Shown here: positions 8,574 through 17,661 of the stretch, one piece after another
How positions within the stretch are numbered: the stretch's first letter is position 1
Layout of the letters: each line of letters opens with the position of its first letter
Source of the DNA: Candidatus Acidiferrales bacterium
GTDB taxonomy: Bacteria; Acidobacteriota; Terriglobia; Acidiferrales; UBA7541
Length of the DNA: 64,000 bases
Assembly (NCBI GenBank): GCA_035934015.1
Contig: DASYYH010000006.1
Location: 271,106-335,105, forward strand
Direction: 5' to 3'
The notes under the pieces: generated by a model
Seen by the model: the letters and a program-made list of their open reading frames with translations, nothing else
What the model was told of the DNA's origin: nothing
Database searches by the model: none
Program-made: the position numbers and the translations under genes

Positions 8574-9683
8574 TCACCCGAGGATTTCGGAAATCATCCC
8601 GATCACGGTTTCCGCAATCGCTCCCGCCGAAGTCAGCGCCGGTGATTCCAGCCCGATCAGTTGCACCACACTCGGAAACTGCTTGTCGCGCTCGATGATG
8701 AAATCGGAAGGATGATGGCTTCCCGGCGGCGCGAGTTTCGCGCGAATCCCCGTGTACGACGGACGCAAATCCTCGGCGCGAATCTCCGGCAGCATCGGCC
8801 GCGCCATGCGCGCGAAATCTTCCACGGGCGGCCGGTTGCTCTCGTAATCATTCTTGTCCGCGATGTAATGGGCCGTCGGGCCCACGAGCACGCCGCCGTA
8901 AAGCGTCTTCGTCAAATGCACGCCCAGGCTCAGCCCCTCCGGATGCGGCAGCGGATAAACCAGTCCGCGCACCAAATCCGTTCGTCCGCGCACGATTTCG
9001 CAATACTCCCCGCGCACGGGATAGATTTTGTGTTTCGCCATCTCCGAACCGAGCAGCCCCGCAATCTCATCGGCAAACAATCCCGCGCTGTTCACCAGGC
9101 ATCGCGCCTCGATTTCTCCCACTGAGCTTTTCACGCGCACCGTGCCGCCCGCCGCCTCAAGTTTTTCCACCTTCGCGCGCAGCACAATGTCCGCTCCTTG
9201 CTCCGCCGCAATCCGCGCGTATGCTTTCACGAGCTCCTCGCTCGCCACAATTCCCGTTGATGGCACTTCAATCGCCGCCGTCGCTGCAATATGCGGCTCC
9301 CGCGCGCGTACTGCCGCCGCATCGACAATCCGCAATCCTTCGACGCCGTTCGCGCTCCCGCGCTCCATCAGTTCCGTGAGCGTCTTTTCCTGCTCGCGCG
9401 AAGTAGCGACAACAAATTTTCCCGTGTTGCGATGCGCAACGCCGTGAGCCGCGCAAAATTCGTACGTCAGCCGGTTCCCGCGCACGCACAGCTTCGCCTT
9501 CAGCGATCCTGGCGTGTAATAAAGCCCCGAGTGGATTACGCCGCTGTTGCGCGTGCTCGCGCCCATGCCGAGCTTCGGCATCTGCTCGAGCAGAAGGACG
9601 TCCTTCCACTTCGCGGAAGCGGCGCGCGCAATAGCGCATCCCACCACCCCGCCGCCGATAATGACTACGTTGGCCCGATCCAT
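8574..9683 (-). CDS. FAD-dependent oxidoreductase, L-2-hydroxyglutarate dehydrogenase/oxidase-like
   Basis: A 369-residue DAO-family flavoprotein. The N-terminal Rossmann motif reads VVIIGGGVVGCAIA (about residues 6-19), followed by STRNSGVIHSGLYYTPGSLKAKLCVRG, a signature of the LhgO/L2HGDH group (oxidation of L-2-hydroxyglutarate to 2-oxoglutarate). Near the C-terminus are RPSYTGIRAKL and IGLESPALTSAGAIAE, which close the FAD site. The start was set at the Met directly before the Rossmann fold; the upstream extension covers a palindromic repeat and is not coding. It is convergent with the YibQ gene. The exact substrate is not proved; L-2-hydroxyglutarate is the best match. Confidence 0.85.
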   Translation of the reverse strand: MDRANVVIIGGGVVGCAIARAASAKWKDVLLLEQMPKLGMGASTRNSGVIHSGLYYTPGSLKAKLCVRGNRLTYEFCAAHGVAHRNTGKFVVATSREQEKTLTELMERGSANGVEGLRIVDAAAVRAREPHIAATAAIEVPSTGIVASEELVKAYARIAAEQGADIVLRAKVEKLEAAGGTVRVKSSVGEIEARCLVNSAGLFADEIAGLLGSEMAKHKIYPVRGEYCEIVRGRTDLVRGLVYPLPHPEGLSLGVHLTKTLYGGVLVGPTAHYIADKNDYESNRPPVEDFARMARPMLPEIRAEDLRPSYTGIRAKLAPPGSHHPSDFIIERDKQFPSVVQLIGLESPALTSAGAIAETVIGMISEILG

Positions 9684-9747
9684 ACTGGAATGCAGCGAAA
9701 AGAAATGGATTCGCCGCTCTGGAAGTCCTCCCAAATGGTTTCAGGGG

Positions 9748-9800
9748 GTCGGAGCTTTAGCTCCGACATAAACCAGCCTGAAAAATGGGGCTTTAGCCCC
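9748..9800. repeat. Two palindromes of the dispersed stem-TT-stem family
   Basis: A perfect inverted repeat at 9748-9767 (9-bp arms GTCGGAGCT and AGCTCCGAC around TT) is followed 19 nt later by a second at 9787-9800 (GGGGCT-TT-AGCCCC). They lie upstream of the LhgO-like gene. Their stems differ from those at 2691 and 13955 but pairing is kept. Confidence 0.6.
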
Positions 9801-9880
9801 TGAAGCAAAGCCGTTGACCGCTCTTGATATTTAGGAGATGCCCTCAAGTCTTTCCTCTCGTTCCTTCGGAGCAAGCTTTT

Positions 9881-11053
9881 TCAATAATCTCCGCCCGTTC
9901 CCTCGAACTTCGGCGTGCACGCCACTGCGCGCGGACCCGAGCCATCGTGCACCGCATAGCGGATCGTTTGCCCGTCATGACGGTCCGACCACAGCGCCGC
10001 CGCGCCGTGAACTCCATCCTTGTTCAGCGCGTAAAACTGCAGGTCGAACATCTTCAGCCTCGACCTATCGAAGTCGTAGTTGTGCACCACGCGGTCGATC
10101 GCTTCCATGCATGCATCCGTCGGTGACATCCCCCGCCGCATCATCTCCACCACCGTGTGCCCGCCCGCGATCTTGATATCTTCTTCTCCGCGCCCCGTCG
10201 AACCCGCCCCTCCCACTTCCTGATCCACAAACAATCCCGCTCCGATAATCGGCGAATCGCCGCACCGCCCGGAGATTTTCCACGCTAGCCCCGAAGTCGT
10301 CGTCACGCCAGACATTTCTCCTTTTCCATTCACCGCCAGGCAATTGATCGTTCCCGTCGGCGGATGCGCAACCACGTCCTTGATCCACGGCGCCCACGCC
10401 TGCCGCTCCGGCGCGTTCAGCAGTTCCGCGAGTTCCTTGTTGAAGTCCGGCGCGTCCAGCCCCGGCCGCCAGTCCTTGGAAGTCGCCGCTTTCCACGCCA
10501 GCCACGCAATGCGCGATTTGTCCGTCAGCAGATTCATCGCCTCGAATCCTTCGTCGATGGCAAACTGCGTCGCGCCCCGCCCCACGAGAAACGTATGATT
10601 CGTCCGCTCCATGATCACGCGCGCCACTTTCGACGGATTCTTGATCTTCTCGATCGCGCCCACCGCGCCGCATCGCTTCGTCGGCCCGTGCATCACGCAC
10701 GCGTCCAGTTGCACCACGCCATCTTCATTCGGTAGCCCGCCGTACCCCACGGTATTGTCGTTCGGATCGTCCTCCACCGGCACGACGACCGCTAGCACTG
10801 CATCCATCGTGTCGCCCGTCGTCCGCAGCACCTGCATCCCCGCTTCGAGATGCGGCAATCCGTTCAGCGCCGAAATAATGCACGGGCGGTTGCCATTCGC
10901 TGCCGCAACCTCTCCGCCAGCATTCGCCGCTGTGCCTTCGTTAAGCGTTCTGCCGTTTTTCGTTGCAATCGCGCCCCACACATTCGTCGCCGTCGCCGCG
11001 ATTCCCCCCGTCAGAGCACTCAGAAAAAATCTTCGCCGTGTCACCTTTTCCAT
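9881..11053 (-). CDS. Tat-exported N4-glycosylasparaginase / isoaspartyl peptidase family protein
   Basis: A 390-residue N-terminal-nucleophile hydrolase. The first residues (TRRRFFLSAL plus a hydrophobic stretch to about 28) form a twin-arginine signal, so the protein should be exported folded. The family fold is visible in GYGGLPNEDGVVQLDACVM (about 103-121). The autocleavage/nucleophile site is PPTGTINC (Thr about 235), followed by SGRCGDSPIIGAG, which binds substrate, and GAGSTGRGE. Enzymes of this family cleave themselves before the Thr and hydrolyse N-acetylglucosaminyl-asparagine or related amides. Together with its export this suggests scavenging of glycopeptides or amide nitrogen. 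Isoaspartyl peptidase activity is the alternative. Confidence 0.87.
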   Translation of the reverse strand: MEKVTRRRFFLSALTGGIAATATNVWGAIATKNGRTLNEGTAANAGGEVAAANGNRPCIISALNGLPHLEAGMQVLRTTGDTMDAVLAVVVPVEDDPNDNTVGYGGLPNEDGVVQLDACVMHGPTKRCGAVGAIEKIKNPSKVARVIMERTNHTFLVGRGATQFAIDEGFEAMNLLTDKSRIAWLAWKAATSKDWRPGLDAPDFNKELAELLNAPERQAWAPWIKDVVAHPPTGTINCLAVNGKGEMSGVTTTSGLAWKISGRCGDSPIIGAGLFVDQEVGGAGSTGRGEEDIKIAGGHTVVEMMRRGMSPTDACMEAIDRVVHNYDFDRSRLKMFDLQFYALNKDGVHGAAALWSDRHDGQTIRYAVHDGSGPRAVACTPKFEGTGGDY

Positions 11054-11283
11054 TTTTCGCCTCGCACAAAAATCACATTCCCGCGCCCGCGAGCATAGCC
11101 TCGCGCGGCCTTTCCCTCAAGCAGCCTTTTCGTCATCGTCGCTGTTCCGCTTCATTGCGCCGTCCTGCGTCGGTGCCGTTTCGCATTTCCCGGTGAACTT
11201 TTTCCTCCTGCCCTGCGTATTGACAGATGAGCTATGGGCAGTCAGAATCCGCCCAGCATTACGTCGAAATCGGAAAGCCGAAC

Positions 11284-12261
11284 ATGGTCCATCTCGAAAA
11301 TCTAACTAAAGAATACGATCTCCCCCCTATCAAAGGCAGGCCCGCGGCCGTCGTCGCCGCCGATCGCCTCAATCTCACCATTGCCGACGGCGAAATCTTC
11401 GGCTTCGTCGGCCCCAACGGCGCCGGCAAAACCACCACGCTCAAAATGATCTGCGGCCTGCTCGTTCCCACTTCCGGCGTCGTCGAAGTCAATGGCATCG
11501 ATGTCGAGCGCCGTCCCGAAGACGCCCAGCAATTCCTCGGCTATCTCGCCGATTTTTTCTCGCTCTATGACGACTTGAAGGTCTGGGAGTATCTCGATTA
11601 TTTCGCCCACGCCTATAAAATGCCCTCCGCGGAAATCCCCGCGCGCGTCAATGAGGTCATCGCCTGGGTCGGCCTCGAGTCCAAGCGCGACGCTTTCATT
11701 CAGGGTCTTTCGCGCGGCATGAAGCAGCGCCTCGGCATCGCCCGCGCTGTGCTTCACGATCCGCCCGTCCTTGTCCTCGACGAGCCTGCCTCCGGCCTCG
11801 ATCCCAAAGCGCGCGTCGAGCTGAAAGACCTCCTGAAAAATTTGAATCGCCAGGGCAAGACCGTCCTCATCAGCTCCCACGTTCTTTCCGATCTCGAAGA
11901 AATCTGCACCTCCGTCGCCATCCTCGAAAAAGGCCATCTGCTTCGCGCTGGCAAGCTCGCCAGTGTGATGCAGGAAGCCGCCGCGCCTTCGCGCCGTCGC
12001 ATTCGCATTCGTGTCGCCGCTACGAGTGATCAACTCCTCGGCTGGCTCTCCGCGCGCGGCGGCGTCTCCGACGCGCATCCCGCGGCGGGCGTCGTCTCCG
12101 GCTCCTCCGCCGTCGATTTTCTTTTCGCTGGCAACGACGCCAATCTCGCCGCGCTCGTCCGCGATCTGGTCATGTCCGGCGCGCCTGTCTTTGCCGTCGA
12201 AGGCTCTTCGGAATCCTTCGAACAAATCTACGCCCGTCTTTCCGGCGGGGAAGTGATGTGA
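11284..12261 (+). CDS. ABC transporter ATP-binding protein
   Basis: A 325-residue ABC ATPase of the CcmA/drug-exporter type. Walker A is GPNGAGKTT (about residues 43-51), the signature is LSRGMKQRL, Walker B is VLVLDEPASGLDP, and the switch His is in ISSHVLSDLEE. The C-terminal 90 residues are a variable extension. It sits 7 nt before a membrane permease gene and they clearly form one transporter. A start 57 nt earlier is possible, but GGAAAG lies before the Met at 11284 and the ABC domain begins there. The substrate is unknown; the family includes exporters of lipids, drugs and antibiotics. Confidence 0.88.
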   Translation: MVHLENLTKEYDLPPIKGRPAAVVAADRLNLTIADGEIFGFVGPNGAGKTTTLKMICGLLVPTSGVVEVNGIDVERRPEDAQQFLGYLADFFSLYDDLKVWEYLDYFAHAYKMPSAEIPARVNEVIAWVGLESKRDAFIQGLSRGMKQRLGIARAVLHDPPVLVLDEPASGLDPKARVELKDLLKNLNRQGKTVLISSHVLSDLEEICTSVAILEKGHLLRAGKLASVMQEAAAPSRRRIRIRVAATSDQLLGWLSARGGVSDAHPAAGVVSGSSAVDFLFAGNDANLAALVRDLVMSGAPVFAVEGSSESFEQIYARLSGGEVM

Positions 12262-12268
12262 CCGCGCC

Positions 12269-13819
12269 ATGAATCTCTTCTCCAATCCCGAAATCATCCG
12301 CAACGCGCGCATCCAGCTCCGCCCGCGCAAGCTCCTCATCGCCGGCGGCCTTTCTCTCGCCCTTTCCGCGGCGCTGGTTTACGCGTCTCTGCATAGTGCG
12401 GACAAGACTCCCGACTATCCGGGAAGCTTGCTCCATGTGATTCTCATCATTCAGTGCGTCGTTCTCGTCTTCGGTGGTGGCATCGCTTGCCTTCACGCCG
12501 TTCAGCGCGAAAAGGATCAGAACACCTACGACTCCCAGCGCCTCACGCGCCTCTCGCCGTGGGGGCTGACGCTCGGGAAACTTTTCGGCCCGCCGCTCAT
12601 GGCCGATTTCATTTTTCTCTGTTTTCTCCCCGCCGCTCTCATCGGCGCCGTCCAAATCCACAGCAATTGGACAATTCTGTTCGTCACCTATGTTCTTTTG
12701 ATTTTCGGCGCCATCGTCTTCGACGCCCTCGCCCTCGTCATCTCTCTATATCTCCGCCGCGGCACCGTCACTTGGGCCATCTTGGCATTCTTGTTCATCA
12801 CCTATGCGGCTTCGGGTGGTTCCATTCCGTTCGCCCCTTATTTTCATCTAGGCCCCATCGGTCCGTTCATCACCGTGGATCTTCCTGCGCATGCGTCTTG
12901 GAGCATGGCGGACACTGCGATCAATATCGGGCCACGCAGCTTCACAGTGCCAAATCCATTCCACGACGTTTTCTTCGGCGTTTCTGTTCACCACGCCGTT
13001 GTCCTTCCCTTCATTTACATCACGCTCCTCGCCTGGTTCCTTCTGGCCGCCGTCCGCAATATCAAGCGTGATCCCGAAAACTATCAGCTTTACACTCCCG
13101 CGCAGGCGCTCGGCTTCATCTACTATCTCAACTTCATCCTCTTTTCGTTTTTCGGCTGGAATAGCATTCAGGACCCGAAATCCTTCTTAAGCCCGCTTTC
13201 CACGCAATCGCTTCTCCTCAGCCTGAATATTCCTCTGTTTTTCATTTTCGGCATGTTGGTTCTGCGCAATCGCGTTCAGGTTCGCCGCCGTTTGCACGCT
13301 GCCGAAGCCGTCCCGACCGGTCTCGATTTCCTCTGGCCCGTTCCTTACATTTTCGCCGGCGTCATCGTCGTCGGCGCCGCCATGATCGGCATCATGGAAT
13401 GGAAACGCAATCCCGCGCTCGAATGGAGCCTCGCCCTCGCCATTTTTCAGGTGATTTTCTTCGCCGTCTGGCTCTCCGTGGATTTGCTTTTCCTGCAGTG
13501 GATGAATCTGCGCCGCGGCCGCCATCCGCTCGCTCTTGGCGTCCTCACCCTCGCCGTCTATTACGTCTGCGTTACCATCATCGTCAGCGCGCTTCACCTG
13601 AACGATCGCGCATTCACCGCCATCCTTCTGCCCACTCCGCTTTTCATCCTCAAATCCTCGCTCTGGACGACGCAAGTCGCCGAATGGCTCGTCGCACTCG
13701 CCGCCGAAGCCGCCGTCGCACTATTTTTCGCCTTGCTCTGCCGCCGTCAGCTCGCCGAATTGCAGCCGCACCCATCTTCAATCTCCATCAACGCCCCGGC
13801 CACCAGCGCTTCTCTATGA
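12269..13819 (+). CDS. ABC transporter permease-like membrane protein
   Basis: A 516-residue protein with about ten to twelve hydrophobic segments, for instance LLIAGGLSLALSAALVYASL near the N-terminus, a central block FVTYVLLIFGAIVFDALALV, and a C-terminal VALFFALLC. It begins 7 nt after the stop of the ATPase, so they form a bicistronic unit. No conserved motif beyond the membrane pattern is visible; an ABC-2-type permease is the best inference from context. Confidence 0.75.
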   Translation: MNLFSNPEIIRNARIQLRPRKLLIAGGLSLALSAALVYASLHSADKTPDYPGSLLHVILIIQCVVLVFGGGIACLHAVQREKDQNTYDSQRLTRLSPWGLTLGKLFGPPLMADFIFLCFLPAALIGAVQIHSNWTILFVTYVLLIFGAIVFDALALVISLYLRRGTVTWAILAFLFITYAASGGSIPFAPYFHLGPIGPFITVDLPAHASWSMADTAINIGPRSFTVPNPFHDVFFGVSVHHAVVLPFIYITLLAWFLLAAVRNIKRDPENYQLYTPAQALGFIYYLNFILFSFFGWNSIQDPKSFLSPLSTQSLLLSLNIPLFFIFGMLVLRNRVQVRRRLHAAEAVPTGLDFLWPVPYIFAGVIVVGAAMIGIMEWKRNPALEWSLALAIFQVIFFAVWLSVDLLFLQWMNLRRGRHPLALGVLTLAVYYVCVTIIVSALHLNDRAFTAILLPTPLFILKSSLWTTQVAEWLVALAAEAAVALFFALLCRRQLAELQPHPSSISINAPATSASL

Positions 13820-13826
13820 GTCTCGT

Positions 13827-14024
13827 TAAAGAGAATTTTCCTTTCGCGCGTTTTATCCGCGCGATATGCTGAGCTCCGATGATCCGTGCCACTAGATCCG
13901 AATTGTCCGAGCGCTTTTTCGGTAGCGTGCTCGTTCGCGGATTGGTTTTCAGGATGTCGCGGCTTCAGCCGCGACAAACGCAGTTGCTAAAGAGAATTCT
14001 CCTTTCGCGCGTTTTATCCGCGCG
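13827..14024. repeat. 37-bp direct repeat pair with hairpins, plus a central palindrome
   Basis: Two copies (13827-13863 and 13988-14024) differ at one base. Each contains the small hairpin CGCGCG-TTTTATC-CGCGCG. Between them, at 13955-13976, lies a perfect palindrome (10-bp arms TGTCGCGGCT/AGCCGCGACA around TC) of the dispersed family. The pair lies between the ABC permease gene and the next gene; no coding sequence is seen here. Confidence 0.65.
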
Positions 14025-14039
14025 GGGTGTTGCACTCTC

Positions 14040-14804
14040 ATGATGCGTGCGTCGGAGATCGAATTTCGCGCCCGCTTCTGGTTCATCGGCGGCATTTTCT
14101 GGCTGGGCTTTGCGTCCTATAGCTTCGATCATCAGAACGCCGGCGTCGCCCTCGCGCAATTGCTTTGGCGCCGTGCCATCGATGTCAACTCCTCCTCCGC
14201 TGCGCGTCCCCTGCACATTGTTTTCGCATTTGCCGCCTTCCTCGCGCTTCTCTGCGCTTTGATTCGCACCTGGGCCGCCGCGTACCTTCGCAGCGCCGTC
14301 GTTCACGACCACGCCTTGCATTCCGAAAAACTCGTCGCCGACGGCCCGTTTCGCTGGATGCGCAATCCTCTCTATCTCGGCGGCGTACTCCTCGGCGCGG
14401 GCTTCGGCTTTCTCGCCAGCCGTGTCGGCTGGTTCATCATGACTTTCGGCCTGTTCTTTTTTTATTACCGCCTCATTTTCCGCGAAGAAGCCGCGCTCAC
14501 TGCTTCGCAGGGCGATTCCTTCCGTGCTTACTGCGCCGCCGTCCCGCGCTTCTTTCCCGCACTGCGCCCGCGCGTCCCCGCCAGCGGTGCCGCGCCTCGC
14601 TGGGGTCAGGCCTTCCTTGGCGAGTTGTTTGTATGGGGTTTCGCCGTCTCCGTCGTGGCCTTTGCCGTCACTCTCCGTGTGCCGATTTTCTGGATCGCCA
14701 TGAGCATCAGCCTGTTTGGTTATATGTGCTATTGGCTGATATCCGGCCGCATCGCCCGCCGCTCTGCCAGCCAGGATTCGCAAAAGCCTTCCGTTTCCTC
14801 CTGA
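14040..14804 (+). CDS. Isoprenylcysteine carboxyl methyltransferase/PEMT-like membrane protein
   Basis: A 254-residue membrane protein with about six hydrophobic segments. The signature is in the middle: LVADGPFRWMRNPLYLGGVL (about 99-118), the cofactor-binding region of the PEMT/ICMT family, followed by FREEAAL and FRAYCAAVPRFFP, which complete the family's SAM site. Bacterial members methylate lipids or small molecules, or have no known substrate. It starts 15 nt after the direct repeat and is followed by a peptidase gene in the same direction. Substrate unknown. Confidence 0.75.
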   Translation: MMRASEIEFRARFWFIGGIFWLGFASYSFDHQNAGVALAQLLWRRAIDVNSSSAARPLHIVFAFAAFLALLCALIRTWAAAYLRSAVVHDHALHSEKLVADGPFRWMRNPLYLGGVLLGAGFGFLASRVGWFIMTFGLFFFYYRLIFREEAALTASQGDSFRAYCAAVPRFFPALRPRVPASGAAPRWGQAFLGELFVWGFAVSVVAFAVTLRVPIFWIAMSISLFGYMCYWLISGRIARRSASQDSQKPSVSS

Positions 14805-14918
14805 TCTCTCGCCCGTCGTGCTCATCGTTTTCTGTCACCCACCCCTTGCCTCCATCCGCGCTCAATGTCACAGTATTCGCTCGCATTCCGGCAGATTCAT
14901 CATGGAAAGGACCTTGAA

Positions 14919-16940
14919 ATGAGCCGTCTCGCAAAATTCTCAATCATTCTTCTTGCCGTTGCGTTCGTCAGTTCCGCCGCGCGCGCCGCCAGCTCCGATG
15001 CGCCGCCAAAACCTTCCGCCGCTGTCGCCCGCGCCATCCGCACTCTTTCCGGTGCGCGCGGAATTTCCGGAGCCGTGATTTCCCCCGACGGCCGCCGCGT
15101 CGCCTGGGTCGAATCTCTCCCCGGCAAAGACGGCGCTCCCTCGCCGCACTCCGCCATTTACGTTGCCGATTGGAAATCCGCCGCCGCGCCGCGACGCATC
15201 ACCGCCGCCGCATCCGGCGCCGCCGCTCGCGAAGGACAGGTCGTCTGGTCGCCCGATAGCAAAAGCATCGCATTTTTTTCCGACGCTGCTCACGCCGGCC
15301 AATCTCAGCTTTACGTCACCGATTTCACCGGCGCGCCTCGCCAGCTCACGCACGTCAAAGGCGACGTCTCCTCTCCGCTCTGGTCGCCTGACGGCAAAAC
15401 CATCTCGTTTCTCTATATCGAAAACGCTCCGCGCGCCGCTGGCCCGCTCGCTGCGGAGACGCGCGATGAAGGCGTCGTCGGCGTGAAAAATTTCGAGCAG
15501 CGCCTCGCTCTCGTTGACGTCGCTTCTGCCGCTCTTCGCCAGATTTCTCCCGCCGATATGTACGTCTACGAATATGACTGGTCGCCAGACAGCCAGAAAA
15601 TCGTCGGCACCGCCGCGCACGGCAATGGCGATAACAACTGGTGGATCGCCAAAATCTATATCTTCGACGCCACGCACGATTCCGCGCCGCAGCCCATCTT
15701 CAAATCCGGCATGCAAATGGCTACGCCCAGATGGTCGCCCGACGGCCAATCCGTCGCGTTCATCGGCGGTCTCATGAGCGATGAAGGTTCCGTCGGCGGC
15801 GATATCTATACGATCCCCGCAAATTCGCCGAGCACCGAAGCGCGCGACATTACTCCCGGCATCAAAGCCTCGGCCAGCTCGCTCCAATGGTCCGCCGATT
15901 CGCGCTCCATCTTTTTTAGCGAAATTGTCGATGGCCAGAGCGGCGTCGCCTCCGTCCTTCTCGATTCCGGTGCCGTCTCCACGCTCTATACCGGCCCGGA
16001 GCATCTCAGCGCCAATGGTTTCGGTGTCGCCGTTTCGCTGGCGCGCGACGGCAAAACTGCCGCCACGGTTCGCCAGTCCTTCAGCGCCCCGCCCGAAGTT
16101 TGGGCCGGCCCCATCGGCGATTGGAAGCAAATCACGCACGTCAATAGCGGCCTGCATCCGGCGTGGGGCAAAGCCGAAAGCCTCCACTGGACCACCGATA
16201 TCGGTTCCGTTCAGGGCTGGCTCGTCTACCCCGCCGACTACGATCCCTCGAAAAAATACGGCCTCGTCGTCAGCGTCCATGGCGGACCGGCCGCCGCGAA
16301 TCTGCAAGCCTGGCCCGGCATCCGTTCCTATGCTCTCGCTCTTCCCGCAGCGGGCTATTTTGTCTTGTTTCCCAATCCGCGCGGCAGCTACGGCGCGGGC
16401 GAAGCCTTCACGCGCGCCAATATTAAGGATTTCGGCTACGGCGATTTCAAGGACATCATGGCCGGCGTCGACGCCGCCATCGCTTCGCTTCCGGTTGATC
16501 CTAATCGCCTCGGCATCACCGGCTGGAGTTACGGCGGCTACATGTCCATGTGGGCCGTCACGCAAACGCATCGCTTCCGCGCCGCAGTCATCGGCGCCGG
16601 CCTCGCCAACTGGCTCAGCTACTACGGCGAAAATTCAATCGACAAGTGGATGACTTTTTATTTCGGCGACACGGTCTACAACGATCCCGCTGTCTACGCC
16701 AAATCCGCTCCCATCACCTTCATCAAAAATGTTCAAACGCCTTCGCTCATCGTCGTCGGCGACAGTGACGGCGAATGTCCGCCGCCGCAGTCCTACGAAT
16801 TCTGGCACGCGCTCGTCACTCTCGGCGTCCCGACGCAGTTCGTCATCTATCCGCACGAGGGTCACGGCTTCGTGAACCCCGCGCACAGCCGCGACGTCGC
16901 CCTCCGCGCCATCGCCTGGTTCAACGAATATTTGAAATGA
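14919..16940 (+). CDS. S9 family prolyl oligopeptidase/dipeptidyl aminopeptidase-like, secreted
   Basis: A 673-residue serine peptidase with a signal peptide (FSIILLAVAFVSSAARA) and an N-terminal beta-propeller of TolB/PD40-type blades (VVWSPDSKSIAFFSD, PLWSPDGKTISFLY, PRWSPDGQSVAF). The C-terminal alpha/beta-hydrolase has the nucleophile in GWSYGGY (Ser537), the acid Asp617 in GDSDGECPP and His649 in HEGHGF, all in the S9 order. The propeller gates access to peptides, so it should cleave oligopeptides in the periplasm. The start follows a GGAAAGGA site. It is monocistronic and followed by a long repeat block. Confidence 0.9.
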   Translation: MSRLAKFSIILLAVAFVSSAARAASSDAPPKPSAAVARAIRTLSGARGISGAVISPDGRRVAWVESLPGKDGAPSPHSAIYVADWKSAAAPRRITAAASGAAAREGQVVWSPDSKSIAFFSDAAHAGQSQLYVTDFTGAPRQLTHVKGDVSSPLWSPDGKTISFLYIENAPRAAGPLAAETRDEGVVGVKNFEQRLALVDVASAALRQISPADMYVYEYDWSPDSQKIVGTAAHGNGDNNWWIAKIYIFDATHDSAPQPIFKSGMQMATPRWSPDGQSVAFIGGLMSDEGSVGGDIYTIPANSPSTEARDITPGIKASASSLQWSADSRSIFFSEIVDGQSGVASVLLDSGAVSTLYTGPEHLSANGFGVAVSLARDGKTAATVRQSFSAPPEVWAGPIGDWKQITHVNSGLHPAWGKAESLHWTTDIGSVQGWLVYPADYDPSKKYGLVVSVHGGPAAANLQAWPGIRSYALALPAAGYFVLFPNPRGSYGAGEAFTRANIKDFGYGDFKDIMAGVDAAIASLPVDPNRLGITGWSYGGYMSMWAVTQTHRFRAAVIGAGLANWLSYYGENSIDKWMTFYFGDTVYNDPAVYAKSAPITFIKNVQTPSLIVVGDSDGECPPPQSYEFWHALVTLGVPTQFVIYPHEGHGFVNPAHSRDVALRAIAWFNEYLK

Positions 16941-16995
16941 AACTCACACCCAAAACAAATTTCGCCGAGTGGGGTAATTCCTGCATTTCGCCTTC

Positions 16996-17612
16996 GTAGG
17001 GGCGCTGCTTGCTGCGCCCGTTACATCTCGTAGGGGCAGGGCTTGCCCTGCCCGCAGGTGGCCCATCCTTCGCCGTTTGTGCGAAGGGTGGGGTAGTTGC
17101 CGATGATTGCATCTGTAGCTCATGTCCCGTTTGCGCGACTCCCTGCGCAAACTGACATGAGGCCTTCCTGCATTTTGCCTTCGTAGGGGCGCTGCTTGCT
17201 GCGCCCGTCGCAATTCGTCGGGGCAGGCCCACCGCGCCCGTTTGTCGCCTGTGTAGGGCCCGATCGGTTTTATCGGGCCGATGCCGTCCACGGGACGGCA
17301 CAAGCTTTTCTCGCTTGTAGGGGCGCTGCTTGCTGCGCCCGTCGCATTTCGTCGGGGCAGGCCCACCGCGCCCGTTTGTCGCCTGTGTAGGGCCCGATTG
17401 ATTTTATCGGGCCGATGCCGTCCACGGGACGGCACAAGCTTTTCTCGTTTGTAGGGGCGCTGCTTGCTGCGCCCGTCGCATTTCGTAGGGGCAAGGCTTG
17501 TTTACCCTGACGAAGGAAGGGCCCTGCCCGCGCCTGCCCGCCTTGGCTGGCGACTTTCCGAGTCGCGTTCACAGGTGGCCCATCCTTCGCCGTTTGTGCG
17601 AAGGGTAGGATA
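16996..17612. repeat. Hairpin-rich intergenic repeat block with a 134-bp tandem unit
   Basis: The 0.7-kb gap between the S9 peptidase and the gtrA-like gene carries no gene. The box GTAGGGGCGCTGCTTGCTGC begins at 16996, 17183, 17317 and 17451. From 17183 the period is exactly 134 bp (17183-17316 and 17317-17450 differ at about four positions; the third copy breaks off). Each full unit has three hairpins: GGGCGC/GCGCCC, GGCCCGAT/ATCGGGCC with a variable loop, and GCCGTCC/GGACGGC. A second element (CCCATCCTTCGC/GCGAAGGGT hairpin) occurs near 17060 and 17580. Single copies of the first box recur at 24827 and 28217. Confidence 0.85.
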
Positions 17613-17661
17613 TTTCCCGCATTTGTTTCGTATCTCTGTCCTGCCGCTTGACCGTCTTTGT

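Noticed and set aside
16996..17612. A CRISPR array in the 17-kb repeat block
   Set aside because: The units are long (134 bp), nearly identical throughout and lack unique spacers; there are no cas genes.
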